A stretch of 64,000 nt of DNA, from assembly GCA_934098705.1 (NCBI GenBank), contig CAKOPC010000003.1, positions 62,001-126,000 of the forward strand, given 5' to 3'. Numbering within the stretch: position 1 is the stretch's first letter; each line of letters starts with the position of its first letter. A model generated the notes under the pieces. That model made no database searches and was not told the origin of the DNA. It was given only the letters and a program-made list of their open reading frames with translations. The stretch comes from an uncultured Bacilli bacterium. GTDB taxonomy: Bacteria; Bacillota_I; Bacilli_A; RF39; UBA660. This document shows positions 43,699 to 53,594 of this stretch, in pieces. A program made the translations under genes and the position numbers.

Positions 43699-46260
43699 TT
43701 AATTTTTTGTTTCCTTACAACTTGAACCAGTATAACCATATTCGCACTTAGAATTACAATATGTACTATTTGATATTTGATTACATTGCTTATTTTCAAA
43801 TGGTGGTAGTGTCTCTGTTTTTGTTTCATTACTGATTTTGTTGCAAATTACCTTTATAAGACAAGATGATGCTCCATATTTTGTTGCTGTTATTCTTTTA
43901 CTGCCCACGCACGATCTTGTTAATTCTTGAATTTTGGTACTATCAAGGTCGCTCAATTTACATCCTCCATTTTTTTGACTTACAACTGTAGATGATGTGT
44001 CTTCTACTAAAGTTTTGCAATAACATTTTAATGTAGCTGTAATAGTTGGAGTTGTTGTGCCCCCTCCTGATGATCCACCACTTGATCCTCCAGAACCTCC
44101 AGATGACTTACAATTTGTTGGTTCTCCCCATCTACCACCACTACAAGTACAAGTGCATGATTTACCATTTTGAGTACATGATTTTGTTTCATTTCCAGAA
44201 CATTCCGTCGGGATATATATTCCTCCTCCTGATGATCCACCACTACTACTTTTTTTCTTTGTAACTGCATAATATGTTACATCTTTCGTAAGTGTTAATT
44301 TTGATCCTGGTGTAAGTCCTGTTGTTGCATTTTCTTGTGTTGCCCATCCTACAATTTCAAAACCATTTTTTGGTGTTATGCTTGGTAATGTAACAGTACA
44401 ACTTGTGCCTTGAGTAGTACATTGATCGCTTGTTTTTCCAATTTCTGCTGTAGCTATTTTTATTCCATTAAATGGTTCAAATTTTATTGTTTCATATTTT
44501 ACATTAAATATATTTGTTTTTGGTGTACTACTTCCTTTTTTTGGAATACTAATTGATGCAGAACATTTATTTCCAGCCCAATCTGTTGCTGTTAATGTTT
44601 TTATAACGTCGCTTGTACCTCTTGAATAAGTAACTGTTTCAGTTCCTGATTTGTCTTGTCCTATATAACCGTTTGCATTATAAGTTCCTCCGCCAGTTAC
44701 TTTAGCTTCTTTAATACCTGAACCGTTAGAGTTATCTTTCCAGTTAAATTTAACTACATATGTACTATCTCCAGATGCTGTTGCACTTACAACTTCACAT
44801 ACTGGTCTTATTGTATCTATTGTAACGCTTGTTGAATCTGTTGTATTTGTAACTACTGCTCCCGTATTTCCTGCATTATCTTTATAACCTTCGATATTTA
44901 TAGAAACTTTACCTTGTTTTGATGATGATGTTACATAATATGATGCTATACATGTTGTATAACTACATCTTGTTGATACTGCTTGTCCTGCAATTTTTAC
45001 TGAAGGTGCTTTAGATAAACTTTCACTAACATTCATTTCAAGAGTAATTGTATTTCCAATAGTTGCATATCTATTATAAGTATTATCACTTTTTATTGTT
45101 ACTTTTGTTATTTTTGGTGCTGTTGTATCTTTACTTGGTGTTGTATTTCCACCAGTATTTCCTCCGGTATTACCACCTGTTTGTTGTTTTTCTTTTACAT
45201 TTACCGTTACTGTTTTTGTATATTCTCCATCTTCAGTTACTGCTTTTATTATTGCAATTCCTTTTCCTGTTGCTGTTACTTTTCCTGTTTGAGTAACTGT
45301 TGCAATACCAGTATTATTTGATTGCCATTTTATGTTTTTATTAGTAGCATTATTTGGTTCAATAGTTGATTTTATAGTAGCTGTTTCCCCAGCAGTTAAA
45401 TTTAAAGTTGTTTTATCAAGTGAAAGTCCAGTAACTTTAGTATCATTTGTTACAACATTTACTGTTTTTGTTATTTTTTCTTTTCCACTTGTAAATGTTA
45501 TTTCTGTTTTACCTTCTTTTAATCCTACTAAATTACCATTTTCATCAATTTTTACAAGATTTTTATCTTTAATTTCATAGTTTAAATTAGTTATACATTC
45601 ATTATCTTCTCCTAAATCAACATTTAATTTTATTGATTTTCCAATTACTGCTGTTAATTCTTTACTTGAAAATGAATCTTCACTTAATTTTCTACAAATT
45701 ACTATTTCTTTTTCAACATTTGGTAATTTTACATCATTAAGTTGTGCTGATACTTCAAGTACAAATCTTCCTGTTGTTATTGGTATTAAGTTATTTTTTA
45801 CAACTTTACCTTGTAAGTATCCTCTAGCATCTATATCAACGATACTATTATTTGATGTATCAAATTTATAACTTGTCTTTTTTAAATTATTTTTACCGCT
45901 TGCCTTTACTGTAATTTGTGCTTTTTCTCCCACATAAATTATATTTGGGGCATCAATACTTATTGATTTTAATGTTCCATCTTTTAAGTAGCACCCTCTT
46001 ACCATTAATACTATTAAAAGAAGTAATATTAAAAATCCTATTAGGGCATAAAAAAGTATTTTATGTTTTTTATCTTCTGGTTCTTCTTCAAAATCTGTTG
46101 AATTGTCATCTTGTATTTCTTCGCCATCACCATATTCAATAGTTGCATCGTTAAATTCATTAGTTTTTAAATCCTCATTATAAGAAAAATTTCCATCATC
46201 TTCGTATTTATCTTGTTCTTGATTTTTTTTCTTTTTTTTAGGGAATAAATCATTTAACAT
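43699..46260 (-). CDS. Surface protein with bacterial Ig-like domains
   Basis: 853 residues. An acidic cytosolic N-terminus with a KKKKK patch precedes a membrane segment (about 70-87). The rest is outside. Beta domains follow, including a BIG_2 Ig-like domain (VTGLSLDKTTLNLTAGETAT, then TGKVTATGKGIAII). A Gly-Asn linker (GGNTGGNTGGN), an Ig-like region, a module resembling InlB B-repeats (YETIKFEPF to GWATQENAT), a cysteine-rich patch (CTQNGKSCTCTCSGG) and Gly-Ser linkers complete it. No sorting signal is present. The type II topology keeps it membrane-held. GGAGGAG precedes the ATG. An envelope or adhesion role is inferred. Confidence 0.75.
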   Translation of the reverse strand: MLNDLFPKKKKKNQEQDKYEDDGNFSYNEDLKTNEFNDATIEYGDGEEIQDDNSTDFEEEPEDKKHKILFYALIGFLILLLLIVLMVRGCYLKDGTLKSISIDAPNIIYVGEKAQITVKASGKNNLKKTSYKFDTSNNSIVDIDARGYLQGKVVKNNLIPITTGRFVLEVSAQLNDVKLPNVEKEIVICRKLSEDSFSSKELTAVIGKSIKLNVDLGEDNECITNLNYEIKDKNLVKIDENGNLVGLKEGKTEITFTSGKEKITKTVNVVTNDTKVTGLSLDKTTLNLTAGETATIKSTIEPNNATNKNIKWQSNNTGIATVTQTGKVTATGKGIAIIKAVTEDGEYTKTVTVNVKEKQQTGGNTGGNTGGNTTPSKDTTAPKITKVTIKSDNTYNRYATIGNTITLEMNVSESLSKAPSVKIAGQAVSTRCSYTTCIASYYVTSSSKQGKVSINIEGYKDNAGNTGAVVTNTTDSTSVTIDTIRPVCEVVSATASGDSTYVVKFNWKDNSNGSGIKEAKVTGGGTYNANGYIGQDKSGTETVTYSRGTSDVIKTLTATDWAGNKCSASISIPKKGSSTPKTNIFNVKYETIKFEPFNGIKIATAEIGKTSDQCTTQGTSCTVTLPSITPKNGFEIVGWATQENATTGLTPGSKLTLTKDVTYYAVTKKKSSSGGSSGGGIYIPTECSGNETKSCTQNGKSCTCTCSGGRWGEPTNCKSSGGSGGSSGGSSGGGTTTPTITATLKCYCKTLVEDTSSTVVSQKNGGCKLSDLDSTKIQELTRSCVGSKRITATKYGASSCLIKVICNKISNETKTETLPPFENKQCNQISNSTYCNSKCEYGYTGSSCKETKN

Positions 46261-46294
46261 CTAAACTCCTCCTATCTATTATTTTACATACTAT

Positions 46295-46323
46295 AGTATA
46301 TATTATTTTTATTAGTTAGTCAA
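46295..46323 (-). promoter_or_regulatory. Promoter of the Ig-like surface protein
   Basis: On the minus strand: TTGACT, exactly 17 bases, TATACT, with the AGGAGG ribosome site about 25 bases further on. Confidence 0.6.
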
Positions 46324-46336
46324 GATAAAACAAAAT

Positions 46337-46365
46337 AAAAAGTGCTACTTAAGGGTAACACTTTT
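46337..46365 (-). terminator. Terminator after proS
   Basis: AAAAGTGTTAC pairs with GTAGCACTTTT (one G-T), followed by TATTTTG on the minus strand, close behind the proS stop. Confidence 0.6.
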
Positions 46366-46373
46366 ACCTATTT

Positions 46374-47792
46374 TTAATACTGAATTCCCCAAATAACTAA
46401 ATGTTTTGCTTTTTTACCACATATAACGCATTTGGTATCAATACTTTCTTCTTCATCTTTAATACATCTTGATTTTATGCCATTTATTTCTTTCATAGCT
46501 TCTTCACATTTTTGATCGCCACACCACATAGCTTTTATAAAGCCTGGCTGAGTTTCTATTATTTTTTTTACTTCTTCTTTATTATGAGCTTCAAATGTTA
46601 GTTCATCTCTTCTTTTTTTAGCTCTTTCATACATATCTTTTTGAATAGTTTTTAACATTTCTTTTATATATTCTCCTGTTAAATCTTCAAGTGAAATATC
46701 TATTTTTTCATAAGTATCACGTCTTACAACTGTTACTTTATTATTTTTTAAATCTCTTTCTCCCACTTCTATTCTTAATGGTATGCCAAGCATTTCCGCC
46801 TCTGCAAATTTATATCCTGGTGATTTTAATGATTCATCAACATATGCTCTTATATCGTTATCTTGCAACATTTTATATATTTCATCTGTTTTTTCTTTAA
46901 CGTTTCCAATAGGTATTATAACAACTTCATTTGGAGCAATTTTTGGTGGAAGTACTAAACCGTTATCATCACTATGTACCATTATTAAAGCTCCCATCAT
47001 ACGAGTTGAACTTCCCCAAGATGTTTGATATGCATACTGTAATTTATTATTTTCATCTAAGAATTTTATATCATAAGCCTTACTAAAGTTTTGCCCGAAA
47101 TAATGACTTGTTGCAGACTGCAGTGCAACACCATTATACATTAATGCTTCAATAGTTAAGGTATAAATAGCTCCTGCAAACTTTTCTTTTTCTGTTTTTC
47201 TTCCTGTTATAACAGGTATTGCTAAATATTCTTCAAAGAACTTTTTATAAATATTTAACATCATATTAGTTTCTTCTTCTGCTTCTTCACTTGTTTTATG
47301 AATTGTATGTCCTTCTTGCCATAAAAATTCTCTACTTCTTAAAAATGGTCTTGTTTCTTTTTCCCATCTTAAAACATTAACCCACTGATTATATTTAATT
47401 GGTAAATCTTTATATGATTTTACAATACTTGAATAATAATCACTAAATAAAGTTTCAGAAGTTGGTCTTATACATAATCTTTCATCTAGCTTTTTATTAC
47501 CTCCATAAGTTACCCAAGCAACTTCTGGAGCAAATCCTTGTATTAAATCTTGTTCTTTATTTATTAAGTTTTCAGGTATTAGAAGTGGCATATAAATATT
47601 TTTATGTCCTGTTTCTTTAAACATTTTATCTAATGTTTTTTGCATGTTTTCCCATATAGCATAACCATTTGGTTCTATTACTATACATCCTTTAGTTTTT
47701 GAATATGCAGCAAGATGACTACATTTTACAATATCAGTATACCATTTGGCAAAGTCATCATTTCTTTTTGTTATTGATTCATTTTTTATCAT
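46374..47792 (-). CDS. proS: Prolyl-tRNA synthetase, archaeal/eukaryal type
   Basis: Charges tRNA-Pro. The 472-residue protein is the short class without the bacterial editing insertion. It has the motif 2 region LRWEKETRPFLRSREFLWQEGH, RPTSETLFSDYYSS, and the C-terminal zinc-binding extension (CVICGKKAKHLVIWGIQY) ending in Tyr, typical of archaeal/eukaryal-type ProRS also found in some Firmicutes and Mollicutes. GAGGTGG precedes ATG 47792; the frame from 47801 begins inside that site. No T-box leader is seen in the short upstream gap. Confidence 0.94.
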   Translation of the reverse strand: MIKNESITKRNDDFAKWYTDIVKCSHLAAYSKTKGCIVIEPNGYAIWENMQKTLDKMFKETGHKNIYMPLLIPENLINKEQDLIQGFAPEVAWVTYGGNKKLDERLCIRPTSETLFSDYYSSIVKSYKDLPIKYNQWVNVLRWEKETRPFLRSREFLWQEGHTIHKTSEEAEEETNMMLNIYKKFFEEYLAIPVITGRKTEKEKFAGAIYTLTIEALMYNGVALQSATSHYFGQNFSKAYDIKFLDENNKLQYAYQTSWGSSTRMMGALIMVHSDDNGLVLPPKIAPNEVVIIPIGNVKEKTDEIYKMLQDNDIRAYVDESLKSPGYKFAEAEMLGIPLRIEVGERDLKNNKVTVVRRDTYEKIDISLEDLTGEYIKEMLKTIQKDMYERAKKRRDELTFEAHNKEEVKKIIETQPGFIKAMWCGDQKCEEAMKEINGIKSRCIKDEEESIDTKCVICGKKAKHLVIWGIQY

Positions 47793-47847
47793 AGATTCCA
47801 CCTCTTATTTAGATATTTTAACATAATTTATTTTTTTGGTAAACATT

Positions 47848-48885
47848 TTAACTGAAAAAATTAACATATATGTATATAGCACATACTAAAACAATTAAGC
47901 ATAGTATTACAACCATTAAATTAACACTTGCTTCTTCATTTTTTCTTACTCTTACATTTTCTTTTTCTTGTTCTTTAATTATTTCTTTTTCTTCTTTATT
48001 AGTATTATCTTGTACTTTTTCTATAAAGCTATTGGCTTTAATACTTGTTTCAACATCTACATTCTCAAATGATATAGTGTTACCACTTTTTGATACATTT
48101 GTTAAATTATTTCCTAATTTATTATTATAGTCTGTTGTTTCATCTTTGGCATATTCCATTATTATATGATACATAGATGATTTTTCAAATTCATAAGCAT
48201 CAGTAAAATTAATTATTAGTTTTGGTTCTTTTTCACTTACATTTATACCATTATAATATATTTCAACTGTTCTTTGATTTGGATTTTGTAATTCTTTTCT
48301 TATTTTTATATTATAATTATATCCTTCTTTTATATTATCTTTATAAAAATTTATATATCTTGTCATATCTTCATTACTTGGATTTATGATATGTTTTATA
48401 TTTTGACTTGCTTTTTCGTTTACTTCTTGTAAATTTTTATTAAAGGCATTAGTTTCTATTTCAAATTCTTTTCCAAATTTTTGTCCTACTTCTTTTTCTT
48501 CTTGAAGGGACTGTTTTATTTTATGCAGGGCGTTATTTTCAGTTTTTACTTCTTGTTCTGTTTGATTTTCTTTTTGTTGTTCTTGTTTTAAAGTCACATC
48601 TCTTTCCTTTAGGTCATCCACTATATCATTTGCTAGTTTTTTATTTTCGTCTTGATAATTTTGTATTGTTTCATCTTTTATACTAGCTAGTTCTTTCATT
48701 ATATAGTCATAATATTCTTTTACTGTTCCATTAAAATTTTCTCTTTCATTTATTTTTTGTAAAATATTTATTAATTCGTTTTTTGTAAGGTTACTATTTG
48801 AAAGATAATATATTTCTCTATATGTTTCTTTTGATGGGTCAAACAAGTTTTTAAAAAAAGCTAATTTTTTATATATTTCCTGCAT
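47848..48885 (-). CDS. Tail-anchored coiled-coil protein
   Basis: 345 residues. The N-terminal 100 residues are helical, then a Glu/Lys/Gln-rich coiled coil (about 105-165), a possible beta domain (about 185-270: NIKIRKELQNPNQRTVEIYY) and another charged stretch. One membrane segment ends the protein (VNLMVVILCLIVLVCAIYIYV). The bulk is therefore cytosolic, held at the membrane by the C-terminus. I recognise no family. GAGGTGAAA lies 13 bases before the ATG, which is rather far. It lies between proS and tgt with about 50 bases on each side. Confidence 0.6.
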   Translation of the reverse strand: MQEIYKKLAFFKNLFDPSKETYREIYYLSNSNLTKNELINILQKINERENFNGTVKEYYDYIMKELASIKDETIQNYQDENKKLANDIVDDLKERDVTLKQEQQKENQTEQEVKTENNALHKIKQSLQEEKEVGQKFGKEFEIETNAFNKNLQEVNEKASQNIKHIINPSNEDMTRYINFYKDNIKEGYNYNIKIRKELQNPNQRTVEIYYNGINVSEKEPKLIINFTDAYEFEKSSMYHIIMEYAKDETTDYNNKLGNNLTNVSKSGNTISFENVDVETSIKANSFIEKVQDNTNKEEKEIIKEQEKENVRVRKNEEASVNLMVVILCLIVLVCAIYIYVNFFS

Positions 48886-48933
48886 ATTATTAATTTCACC
48901 TCTAGTATAATAATAGCAGAAATAAAATAAAAA

Positions 48934-50074
<1,141 letters not shown>

Positions 50075-50479
50075 TTATCTTAAGTATCTTAAAAATTTGT
50101 ACTTTATTTTTTCATTTTTAAATTTATATTTTTTATTATCTTCATAATAGTACTCATTGTTAAAATATGTGTTATCATCAAAGTAATAAATACCTTTATC
50201 TAATATGTTAAAATTATCTTTATAGTAATTTAAAAGGTTACCTAGTTCTTCATAAGTTTCACTTATCTTTTCAATAATTAGTTCTCCGTAGGGAGTATTT
50301 AATTCACTTAAAAATAAATCTAATTTTTTATCATATTCTAAACTTGTACTTTTATCATTAAACTTAAAAAAGGTAAATTTTAAGTCTTCATGTATATCAA
50401 AATAAAATCTTATTTTTTCTTTATATTTTTCTTTTTCTAAAATAAACTTTTGTAATTTTAAAAATTTTTCTTTATTCAT
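50075..50479 (-). CDS. Unknown small protein between queA and tgt
   Basis: 134 residues, soluble, rich in Lys, Tyr, Phe and Glu. There are no cysteines and no recognised domain; a helical N-terminal part is followed by a tyrosine-rich segment ([20 protein letters not shown]) and a basic end. ATG 50479 overlaps the queA stop by eight bases and has GGAGAT upstream, so it is coupled to queA. Placement suggests, but does not show, a link to queuosine or tRNA. Confidence 0.55.
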   Translation of the reverse strand: MNKEKFLKLQKFILEKEKYKEKIRFYFDIHEDLKFTFFKFNDKSTSLEYDKKLDLFLSELNTPYGELIIEKISETYEELGNLLNYYKDNFNILDKGIYYFDDNTYFNNEYYYEDNKKYKFKNEKIKYKFLRYLR

Positions 50480-51509
50480 CAATATCTCCAATTAACATAG
50501 CATCTCCAAATGAGAAAAATCTATATCCTTCCTTTACTGCTACATTATATGCGTTAAGGATAATATTACGACTTGAAAAGGCACTAACTAACATTATTAG
50601 GGTTGATTTTGGTAAGTGAAAGTTAGTTATTTGCATATCGATAGCCTCGAATTTATAACCTGGATATATAAATATATCGGTTGTTCCAAAGCATTCTTTA
50701 AAAGTTTTATATTTTTTCATAATAGTTTCTAAAGTTCTTGTTGATGTTGTTCCAACGCTTATTATTTTATTACCATTTTTCTTTGTTTCATTTAATATTT
50801 TAGCGGTTTTGCTATCCATTTTATAGTATTCACTATGCATGTGGTGTTCTTTTATGTTACTTACTTCAACTCTTCTAAAGGTCCCAAGTCCAACGTGTAA
50901 TGTTATATAGCAAATATTTACACCTTTCTTTTTTATTTCTTCTAGTAATTCTTTAGTGAAGTGTAATCCTGCTGTTGGAGCTGCAGCACTCCCTAAATTT
51001 TTAGCGTAAACAGTTTGGTATCTTGACTGATCTTTTAAACTTTCGTGTATATAGGGAGGAAGTGGCATGGTTCCTAATTTATCTAATATTTCCATAAGTA
51101 TACCATCATATATTAATTTAAAATGTCTTATACCATCTTCCAATACTTTTACGCACTCTGCTTTTAAAAGACCTCCTCCAAATGATATAACTGTTCCTTC
51201 ATGTACTCTTTTTGCAGGGCGTGATAGGCACTCATATACATTATCTCCTAAATCTTTTAATAATAATACTTCAATTACAGCTTTAGTTTCTTCTTTTTCC
51301 CCAATTAATCTTGCGGGTATTACTTTGGTATCATTTAAAACTAAGGTATCTCCTTTATTCATATAATTTATTATATCTTTAAAAGTTTTATGTTTAATAC
51401 TACCTGTTTTTCTATCAACAACCATAAGGCGTGATGCACTTCTATCTAAAAGTGGGGTTTGTGCTATTAAATTTTCTGGTAAATAATAATTAAATTCTTC
51501 TATGTCCAT
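50472..51509 (-). CDS. queA: S-adenosylmethionine:tRNA ribosyltransferase-isomerase
   Basis: QueA builds epoxyqueuosine on tRNA-bound preQ1. About 345 residues with [20 protein letters not shown], RDxS-like [38 protein letters not shown] and [18 protein letters not shown]. The frame is open to 51548, but that lies within the promoter; ATG 51509 has AAGAAGGA upstream and matches the family N-terminus. First gene of the queA-unknown-tgt operon. Confidence 0.95.
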   Translation of the reverse strand: MDIEEFNYYLPENLIAQTPLLDRSASRLMVVDRKTGSIKHKTFKDIINYMNKGDTLVLNDTKVIPARLIGEKEETKAVIEVLLLKDLGDNVYECLSRPAKRVHEGTVISFGGGLLKAECVKVLEDGIRHFKLIYDGILMEILDKLGTMPLPPYIHESLKDQSRYQTVYAKNLGSAAAPTAGLHFTKELLEEIKKKGVNICYITLHVGLGTFRRVEVSNIKEHHMHSEYYKMDSKTAKILNETKKNGNKIISVGTTSTRTLETIMKKYKTFKECFGTTDIFIYPGYKFEAIDMQITNFHLPKSTLIMLVSAFSSRNIILNAYNVAVKEGYRFFSFGDAMLIGDIDE

Positions 51510-51536
51510 AATTTTTTCCTTCTTTTCTACTTGCAT

Positions 51537-51565
51537 ATTATAACACAAGTCTTTTTTTTAAACAA
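51537..51565 (-). promoter_or_regulatory. Promoter of the queA-tgt operon
   Basis: On the minus strand: TTGTTT, exactly 17 bases, consensus TATAAT. Transcription would start near 51530, about 20 bases before the queA ATG, which fixes that start. No preQ1 riboswitch fits in so short a leader. Confidence 0.65.
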
Positions 51566-51592
51566 TAAAAACACATAAAAAACTTATGTATT

Positions 51593-52894
51593 TTAATACC
51601 ACATATCTGTATAATTGCCATCTTCTTTATAGACCTCATCAAGTAACATTATAAAGGTCCAGTCTTCTTCTGCTTCATCTATTTTATATCTTTTAACCTC
51701 AAGTCCAAGATAACTATCTAATGATTCTGCAACATAATAGTATTTATCATCTATACCTACAATTATTCCTATATGTCCCCACCAGTTAATTAGATCTCCA
51801 GCCTTTACTTTCCCTTCATAGAAAAGGCTACTATTTGCATTTACTCTTTCTCCTAAATCTGTCATTTGGTTATCTTCGTATGTTTCTCCAGCTCCTCTAT
51901 CACCAACATCAAATCCACCATTTAATAGAGCCCATGATACAAAACCACTACAATCAAGCCCGTTATCCCACTTAGTATTTGGTTTATAAATACCTGCATC
52001 TTCATAATTTGTTAAAGGACAACCCCAAATTGCTGGTCCTGCAAAGACATACTTTATATCACTAAATTTATCTTCATTTAAATATAGTCCTCTTTTATAA
52101 TATCTACCTTCCCCATCTGCTAAATTTATGCCACTATCATTTACTCTACCATTTTCAAAGAAATAACTTATTTTGTATGGAAATTCTAAACTTAAAAATC
52201 TTGCAGCTTCAACAGCCCCAGCCCTTGTTTTATAACCTGCATCATCTATTTTAAAATATAAAATCTCATCTAACAAATTTGCTTCTTCTTTAGAGTATCT
52301 ATGACATGGTAAATATTCTTTTTTAGTATCAAACATTTTTGGAGCTTTAACAATCAAATCAGTAACATGAATATTTACAAGAATTGATGTATTAAAATAA
52401 GTAATTTTTAAAGTTCCATCACCCTTCTTATGAGATGTTATAACACCATTTTTTGATACATCAAAACTATCACTAAGACTTTCATATGTTAGGTATTCTT
52501 TACTTTTTGGCTTTAATTTATAAGTATCATTTTCGGCAATATAAATATCACTTATATCTAAATTTAATAAAACATTTAAAGCTTCATCTATAATTACATC
52601 TTTTTCTTTACCTGTTTTGTTTTTAATAGTAAATTCAGTTTCATCATAAGGTATTTCTATAACACATTTTTTATTCTCCGCTATAGTTTTTGTTTCGTTA
52701 TATATACATGTTATATCATTATCTTTAACATCAATAGATAGTGTTACTATTTTTTTATCATTATTATATTTTAATATATTTATATCTGGATTATTTAAAT
52801 CATCAGTATAATATACATAATAAAAATAATAATTAATACACAACATGCCTATAATAAAAAATAATACTGGTACAACTTTTAAAACCTTATTCAT
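51593..52894 (-). CDS. NlpC/P60-family cell-wall hydrolase, membrane anchored
   Basis: About 433 residues. An N-terminal membrane segment (about 5-24) is followed by beta-rich domains (an Ig-like stretch ending near FNTSILVNIHVTDLIV). A C-terminal NlpC/P60 domain has NGLDCSGFVSWALLNGGFD with the catalytic Cys and NWWGHIGIIVGID with the His. These enzymes cut gamma-D-Glu-diamino acid bonds in peptidoglycan. A frame opens at 52912, but it lies only about ten bases after the predicted transcription start, so ATG 52894 is chosen. A hairpin with T run at about 51565-51590 ends the transcript. Confidence 0.85.
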   Translation of the reverse strand: MNKVLKVVPVLFFIIGMLCINYYFYYVYYTDDLNNPDINILKYNNDKKIVTLSIDVKDNDITCIYNETKTIAENKKCVIEIPYDETEFTIKNKTGKEKDVIIDEALNVLLNLDISDIYIAENDTYKLKPKSKEYLTYESLSDSFDVSKNGVITSHKKGDGTLKITYFNTSILVNIHVTDLIVKAPKMFDTKKEYLPCHRYSKEEANLLDEILYFKIDDAGYKTRAGAVEAARFLSLEFPYKISYFFENGRVNDSGINLADGEGRYYKRGLYLNEDKFSDIKYVFAGPAIWGCPLTNYEDAGIYKPNTKWDNGLDCSGFVSWALLNGGFDVGDRGAGETYEDNQMTDLGERVNANSSLFYEGKVKAGDLINWWGHIGIIVGIDDKYYYVAESLDSYLGLEVKRYKIDEAEEDWTFIMLLDEVYKEDGNYTDMWY

Positions 52895-52928
52895 AAAAAC
52901 AACCCATTTCATACTTTAATATGATTTC

Positions 52929-52957
52929 ATTATATCATTTAAATTTCTACTATACAA
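52929..52957 (-). promoter_or_regulatory. Promoter of the NlpC/P60 gene
   Basis: On the minus strand: TTGTAT, exactly 17 bases, consensus TATAAT. It overlaps the 3' end of the ABC ATPase gene at 52950. Confidence 0.65.
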
Positions 52958-53594
52958 TATTTTTTATTTTGCCATTTTCTATTTTTATTTGATAACTATT
53001 TTTATCTATTATTTTTGTATCATGAGTTACAATTATAATTGTTGTTTTATATTTTCTATTTATTTGTTTTAAAAACTCTATTATGTCTTTACTTGTTTTT
53101 TCATCTAAATAACTTGTTGGTTCATCAAGCATTAATACTTCTTTTGTTTTAACTATACATCTTAGTATAGCTACCTTTTGTATTTCTCCCCCACTTAAGT
53201 TATATATACTGCTATTTTTATATTTTATTAGGTCAAATTCTTCCATCATTTTTATAACTTCTTTATATTTAAAAATAGTTGTCCCAATTAAAATGTTTTC
53301 AAAAACAGTTAAGTTTTCAAATAGTTTTACATTTTGACTTAGAATTGATATTTCTTTTTTCATTTTTCTTTTACATTGTTTTGCTAGTACACCATTATAA
53401 TATACTTCTCCATAAGTTGGTTTTAATATGTTTGCTAAAATATATAAAAGAGTTGTTTTACCACTTCCAATACTTCCTGTTATAAAATATATTTTAGATT
53501 TTTCTATATCTTTAGATATATCTTCTAAAATAAAGATTTCTTTATTTTTTACTTTTATTTTTTTATATACATTAACAAGTTTTAAAATATTCAT
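52950..53594 (-). CDS. ABC transporter ATPase (second copy)
   Basis: 214 residues: Walker A GSIGSGKTTLLYIL, signature YNLSGGEIQKVAILRC, Walker B EVLMLDEPTSYLD and the H-loop VTHDTK. It is LolD/MacB-like and follows the FtsX-type permease with stop and start overlapping (TAATG). A second ATPase precedes the permease, so the exporter may be a heterodimer with one permease chain. It is the last gene of the adhesin-sortase operon. Confidence 0.9.
   Translation of the reverse strand: MNILKLVNVYKKIKVKNKEIFILEDISKDIEKSKIYFITGSIGSGKTTLLYILANILKPTYGEVYYNGVLAKQCKRKMKKEISILSQNVKLFENLTVFENILIGTTIFKYKEVIKMMEEFDLIKYKNSSIYNLSGGEIQKVAILRCIVKTKEVLMLDEPTSYLDEKTSKDIIEFLKQINRKYKTTIIIVTHDTKIIDKNSYQIKIENGKIKNIV

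Noticed and set aside
51510..51548. N-terminal extension of QueA
   Set aside because: The extra 13 codons lie across the consensus TATAAT promoter, and the family N-terminus begins at 51509.
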